Origin: Cystobacter fuscus DSM 2262
Lineage (GTDB): Bacteria; Myxococcota; Myxococcia; Myxococcales; Myxococcaceae
DNA length: 64,000 nt
Direction: 5' to 3'
Assembly: GCF_000335475.2 (NCBI RefSeq)
Contig: NZ_ANAH02000018.1
Location: forward strand, 171,862 to 235,861
Both the position numbers and the translations under genes were made by a program. The notes beneath the pieces are model-generated. The model was not told the origin of the DNA, did no database searches, and was given only the letters and a program-made list of their open reading frames with translations. Below are positions 61,684 to 64,000 of this stretch, piece after piece; position 1 is the first letter of the stretch; every line of letters begins with the position of its first letter.

Positions 61684-61897
61684 GCAGCCCTGGCACCAAG
61701 CCTGGTGCAGGACGCAACCCCAGCAAGGACCAGGCGAGCACGGAAAGAACCGCCACCCCTGCCCCGACCCATGGTCCGCCGACCGTCAATGAAACGAGTG
61801 GACCGGCCATACAAACGACGAACAGCACCAGCAGTACCGCACATCCCACGCCACTGCCATCAGAGGATTCGGGGCCGACGGAAGGAGAGTTTGACAT
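61604..61897 (-). CDS. small membrane protein downstream of the HExxH gene
   Basis: The 97-residue product starts MSNSPSVGPESSDGSG one codon in from an ATG (a TTG two codons earlier is possible). It has three hydrophobic segments: GCAVLLVLFVVCMAGPLVSL, VGAGVAVLSVLAWSLLGL and LVPGLLTVGVWLQNLGVL. It follows the HExxH protein gene by 12 bases on the same strand, the usual position of an immunity gene for a toxin. No known immunity family is recognised. Confidence 0.65.
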   Translation of the reverse strand: MSNSPSVGPESSDGSGVGCAVLLVLFVVCMAGPLVSLTVGGPWVGAGVAVLSVLAWSLLGLRPAPGLVPGLLTVGVWLQNLGVLGVCAVRIARALMS

Positions 61898-61909
61898 GGA
61901 CAATTCGCG

Positions 61910-63226
61910 CTAGTGGGAGAACTCTTGGTAGAGGTAGATCGCCGAACCGTCGACAACGACGTTCAAACCGATGAACGAGACGATGAGTGCTGGTGAGCCA
62001 AACAGGTTAGCTGATGTTTCCGCCTTGAGCACCTCCAGGTAGGAAAGTCGTCCGGCGGTGGATTCCCTCTTCAACATTCCCATGGACAGTTCCTGGAAGA
62101 CATGGACGAGTTCATGCTGTATGGCACTGCGTCCCAAAACGGGAATCTCGCGAATGAGTTTGCTCATTCCCAGAATCAGCCTGCCTTCCGAGTAGCCAGC
62201 ATATCCTCCACTGAGGAGCATTTGCTTGACCGTTGCGTATTCCCGAAACTCGGCGGTTCGCACCATCTTGACCAGGGCGTCCCAATCGATGGGCCCCTTG
62301 CCAATGAGCTTGGCATAGGCTGACAACTTTGTTCGGAACCATTTGGATTCAAGCTCTCGCAGGTACATCTGCCGAAGTTGAGGACTGAGCGGGCCACTCG
62401 GTGCAGGGGACTGCTTGCCAAACAGCCCACGGCCCGAGCCCGTCTTAGGGGAGGCCGTGGGCACTGACTGACGAGCCGCCTGCTGAAGCTGGCGTTCTTG
62501 ACGGGCGGCGGCGACGAACCGGGTGCGCAATTCACCACTGATTTGAGGAAGAGCCTTGAGGCCGTTTTCAAATTGAATGAGATCCCCACTCTTGTTGAAG
62601 AGAAGGACAGATGGCTTCATCGCCTTGATGATTATCGCGGCGGCGGCCAGATCAACACTTGCTCCAATCACCGTGGCGACCACCCAGCCTAGAGAGGGAT
62701 CATGCGACAGGAGCCGGGCCCCATGGGCTGCGGATTCCATCTCGTATTGTTTGAGGCTCTGCATCGCATCGTACACGCCGATGCCTCCGGCCACGCCCAA
62801 TGCGCCCACCGCGACGGCTCCTCCACCTCCCGACAGCAGGCCCGCCCCCAGGGCCAGGACACCGAGAGCCATGGCCACGAAAGTCTCTTGTACCCGAATC
62901 GTTTGGATACGGTCCTGGACGACGAGATCATGAATGGAGCCAGGCGAGATACCCATGGCTGTATACGTTGCCCTCAGAAGCACATCGAGCTTGAATACGA
63001 GCGTGGGGGTTTCCGCGATGTTTCTCCTCGTCTCCTTGATGTCGTTCTGGCACGCCCGGATGTGTTCCAGCATCAAGGATTGGACATCTGATTGAGAAGC
63101 ATTGGTCAATCGTCTGGCATCCAAGTCCTTGTGGTTCAAGAGGGGATGTGCTCGCGCGACCTTCGCGAACTCGGCCTCCGCGAGTTGGCGGGCTTCGGCG
63201 GCCTTTTGCTGAACCCCGGCCTTCAT
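61910..63226 (-). CDS. protein with hydrophobic middle and C-terminal HExxH metalloprotease-like motif
   Basis: Taken from the ATG that overlaps the previous stop (ATGA), the product has 438 residues. It begins with a coiled-coil-like region (KAAEARQLAEAEFAKVARAH), then a glycine-rich hydrophobic pair around residues 120-150 (VAMALGVLALGAGLLSGGGG) and a second hydrophobic stretch (VVATVIGASVDLAAAAII). The C-terminal third has IREIPVLGRSAIQHELVHVF: His371, Glu372 and His375 form HExxH, and Glu403 in LKAETSANLFG is a possible third ligand. This plan looks like a polymorphic toxin with a zinc-peptidase tip. The family is not known to me. Confidence 0.7.
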   Translation of the reverse strand: MKAGVQQKAAEARQLAEAEFAKVARAHPLLNHKDLDARRLTNASQSDVQSLMLEHIRACQNDIKETRRNIAETPTLVFKLDVLLRATYTAMGISPGSIHDLVVQDRIQTIRVQETFVAMALGVLALGAGLLSGGGGAVAVGALGVAGGIGVYDAMQSLKQYEMESAAHGARLLSHDPSLGWVVATVIGASVDLAAAAIIIKAMKPSVLLFNKSGDLIQFENGLKALPQISGELRTRFVAAARQERQLQQAARQSVPTASPKTGSGRGLFGKQSPAPSGPLSPQLRQMYLRELESKWFRTKLSAYAKLIGKGPIDWDALVKMVRTAEFREYATVKQMLLSGGYAGYSEGRLILGMSKLIREIPVLGRSAIQHELVHVFQELSMGMLKRESTAGRLSYLEVLKAETSANLFGSPALIVSFIGLNVVVDGSAIYLYQEFSH

Positions 63227-63699
63227 CTTGAGTTGACCCGGCATGTATCTATGCAACTCGGGTTCAGGCCGGATCGAGCGGGCCTCGCCCTCGGAGTGAC
63301 GACCTGAGCGTAGTACTCCTTGGCGCGGGTCTGCCTCAATGCTTGATATAAGGCCGCGACAGCCGAGCCGTCCTGGTATCGGGTGTGTTCTCTCTGCAGG
63401 ACTTGCTCGAACTGGGCCAGCAGCTCCATGGCAATCACCACCGCCACGTCTTGGAAGGAAGCGAGAAAGTCGAAGAGAGCCCGCTCGAACTCCTCCGCAT
63501 CGTTGAAACCAGCGCTCCGCAGTTGTGCCGCGACCCGCACCTGTGCTCCCTGGAGTGAGTTTCGGCGGAAGGTCTCATTAGACTCCCTAACGCCGAAGGA
63601 ATCCCGCATGGGGATCATCCTCGAAGAGTGTTGCAGCGAACGATAGAGCTTGACCTCCCGGTACAGGTCTTCCAAGTCATCAATTCGAAACCTGGGCAT
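63223..63699 (-). CDS. upstream helical component of the HExxH locus
   Basis: The 158-residue product starts MPRFRIDDLEDLYREVKLYR with GGGGAA upstream. It is helical and charged (LQGAQVRVAAQLRSAGFNDA; DVAVVIAMELLAQFEQVLQR) without known motifs. Its stop overlaps the ATG of the HExxH gene. In another frame the last 20 codons read SEGEARSIRPEPELHRYMPG and join smoothly to the next gene, so the two may be one gene split by a frameshift. Confidence 0.6.
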   Translation of the reverse strand: MPRFRIDDLEDLYREVKLYRSLQHSSRMIPMRDSFGVRESNETFRRNSLQGAQVRVAAQLRSAGFNDAEEFERALFDFLASFQDVAVVIAMELLAQFEQVLQREHTRYQDGSAVAALYQALRQTRAKEYYAQVVTPRARPARSGLNPSCIDTCRVNSR

Positions 63700-63775
63700 T
63701 TCGTTCCCCTGTGGTGGTCAGCTTCCGCATCCTCTCGCGGTACTCTACCACCTGTTGATTCGTGGGCTGGTTCAT
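63680..63775 (-). CDS. 31-residue linking ORF
   Basis: The frame MNQPTNQQVVEYRERMRKLT TTGERNAQVSN overlaps the stop of the edge gene as ATGA and the start of the next ORF by 20 bases. Its composition fits the neighbours. It is too short to stand as a protein with confidence, and may be a piece of one larger gene broken by frame changes. Confidence 0.4.
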   Translation of the reverse strand: MNQPTNQQVVEYRERMRKLTTTGERNAQVSN

Positions 63776-63999
63776 GTATCCGCCAGCTCTTGAGACGTGG
63801 GGGCCTTGTAGCCAAGTCCTGATGGCGAGGCTTGCTCGTAGCCGCCAACCTGTACATCCAACCCGCCAGGGTGTCTCTCTGTGCCCCCAAGGGGGAGAGA
63901 ATGGGCGAGCGTGGCACCTGAGGCAGCGGCCAGGAGGGCGCCGGAGACGGCGGCGACGGTGTCAAAGGCCTCGAGTGCGCCAGGTAAAGCCTGGGTGAG
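63772..63999 (-). CDS. C-terminal part of a gene cut by the right edge
   Basis: The frame enters at the right edge as LTQALPGALEAFDTVAAVSG, continues ALLAAASGATLAHSLPLGGT and ends KAPTSQELADT at a TGA overlapping the next ATG. Small residues and a hydrophobic stretch suggest a membrane-active or export-domain segment of a toxin-like protein. It shows the same FDTV string found in relics elsewhere in the window. Confidence 0.55.
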   Translation of the reverse strand, partial: LTQALPGALEAFDTVAAVSGALLAAASGATLAHSLPLGGTERHPGGLDVQVGGYEQASPSGLGYKAPTSQELADT

Positions 64000-64000
64000 G

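Overview
The window looks like chromosomal DNA of a myxobacterium, most likely of the Cystobacter/Archangium/Stigmatella group. The evidence is very high GC in third codon positions, many outer-membrane-type lipoproteins, a protein with a MYXO-CTERM-like cysteine-rich tail, an ECF sigma factor overlapping a Ser/Thr kinase, and relics of the SitI6 (double-CXXCG) and Imm11 immunity families that are expanded in these bacteria. No rRNA operon, intact tRNA, CRISPR array, intact insertion sequence or prophage was seen.

Layout. 0-5 kb: a secreted expansin/RlpA-like protein, a TIGR04222-type membrane protein, a chemoreceptor with a cyclic-nucleotide-binding neighbour, a flavin reductase and a small membrane protein. 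5-13.2 kb: a tRNA-like relic, a frameshifted lipoprotein, a flippase-like gene with an MgtA-type ATPase, a CPBP protease, an IS3 relic, and a TetR regulator divergent from an MpaB-DoxX operon across a large nested dyad. 13.2-17.8 kb: a Cys-rich lipoprotein, a GH92 mannosidase-like lipoprotein and a small hypothetical gene. 17.8-21.2 kb: an AraC relic, then a compact two-gene unit encoding a SLOG-2xSLATT membrane protein and a TIR membrane protein with a tandem-repeat tail. Its start is set by a short leader ORF. This is the best candidate for an undescribed conflict or defence system here. 21.2-24.7 kb: tauABCD, probably acquired. 24.9-30.8 kb: secreted or lipoproteins, including a GH18 chitinase and a cytochrome-type lipoprotein.

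31.1-33.6 kb: a short gene with a perfect (CAG)10 tract coding polyglutamine, followed by a B12/radical-SAM enzyme gene. This is a plausible RiPP-like precursor and maturase pair. 33.7-36.4 kb: a Calx-beta/sugar-dehydrogenase-like surface protein. 36.5-40.5 kb: the conserved tesA / ybbA-ybbP arrangement. 40.5-51.5 kb: a solute-binding/VWA lipoprotein, class II DAHP synthase, a large Ala/Arg-rich protein with a possible Cys-His-Asp site, a medium-chain reductase, a DUF4832-type secreted protein, a xylose-type binding protein and a DCC-family protein. 51.6-55.5 kb: Ser/Thr kinase with ECF sigma factor, a small lipoprotein and a LytTR response regulator.

55.7-64 kb is an accessory toxin/immunity-type region of intact and broken genes. 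It holds two truncated SitI6-like genes, a truncated Imm11-like gene, a cytoplasmic-looking PGRP amidase overlapping tail-to-tail with a membrane-anchored gene, an 845-bp segmental duplication carrying a Cys-rich membrane protein, and a chagasin inhibitor beside the stump of a papain-like protease. At the right edge a chain of overlapping reading frames ends in an HExxH protein followed by a small membrane protein.

All names come from reading motifs and recalling families. No database search was possible.
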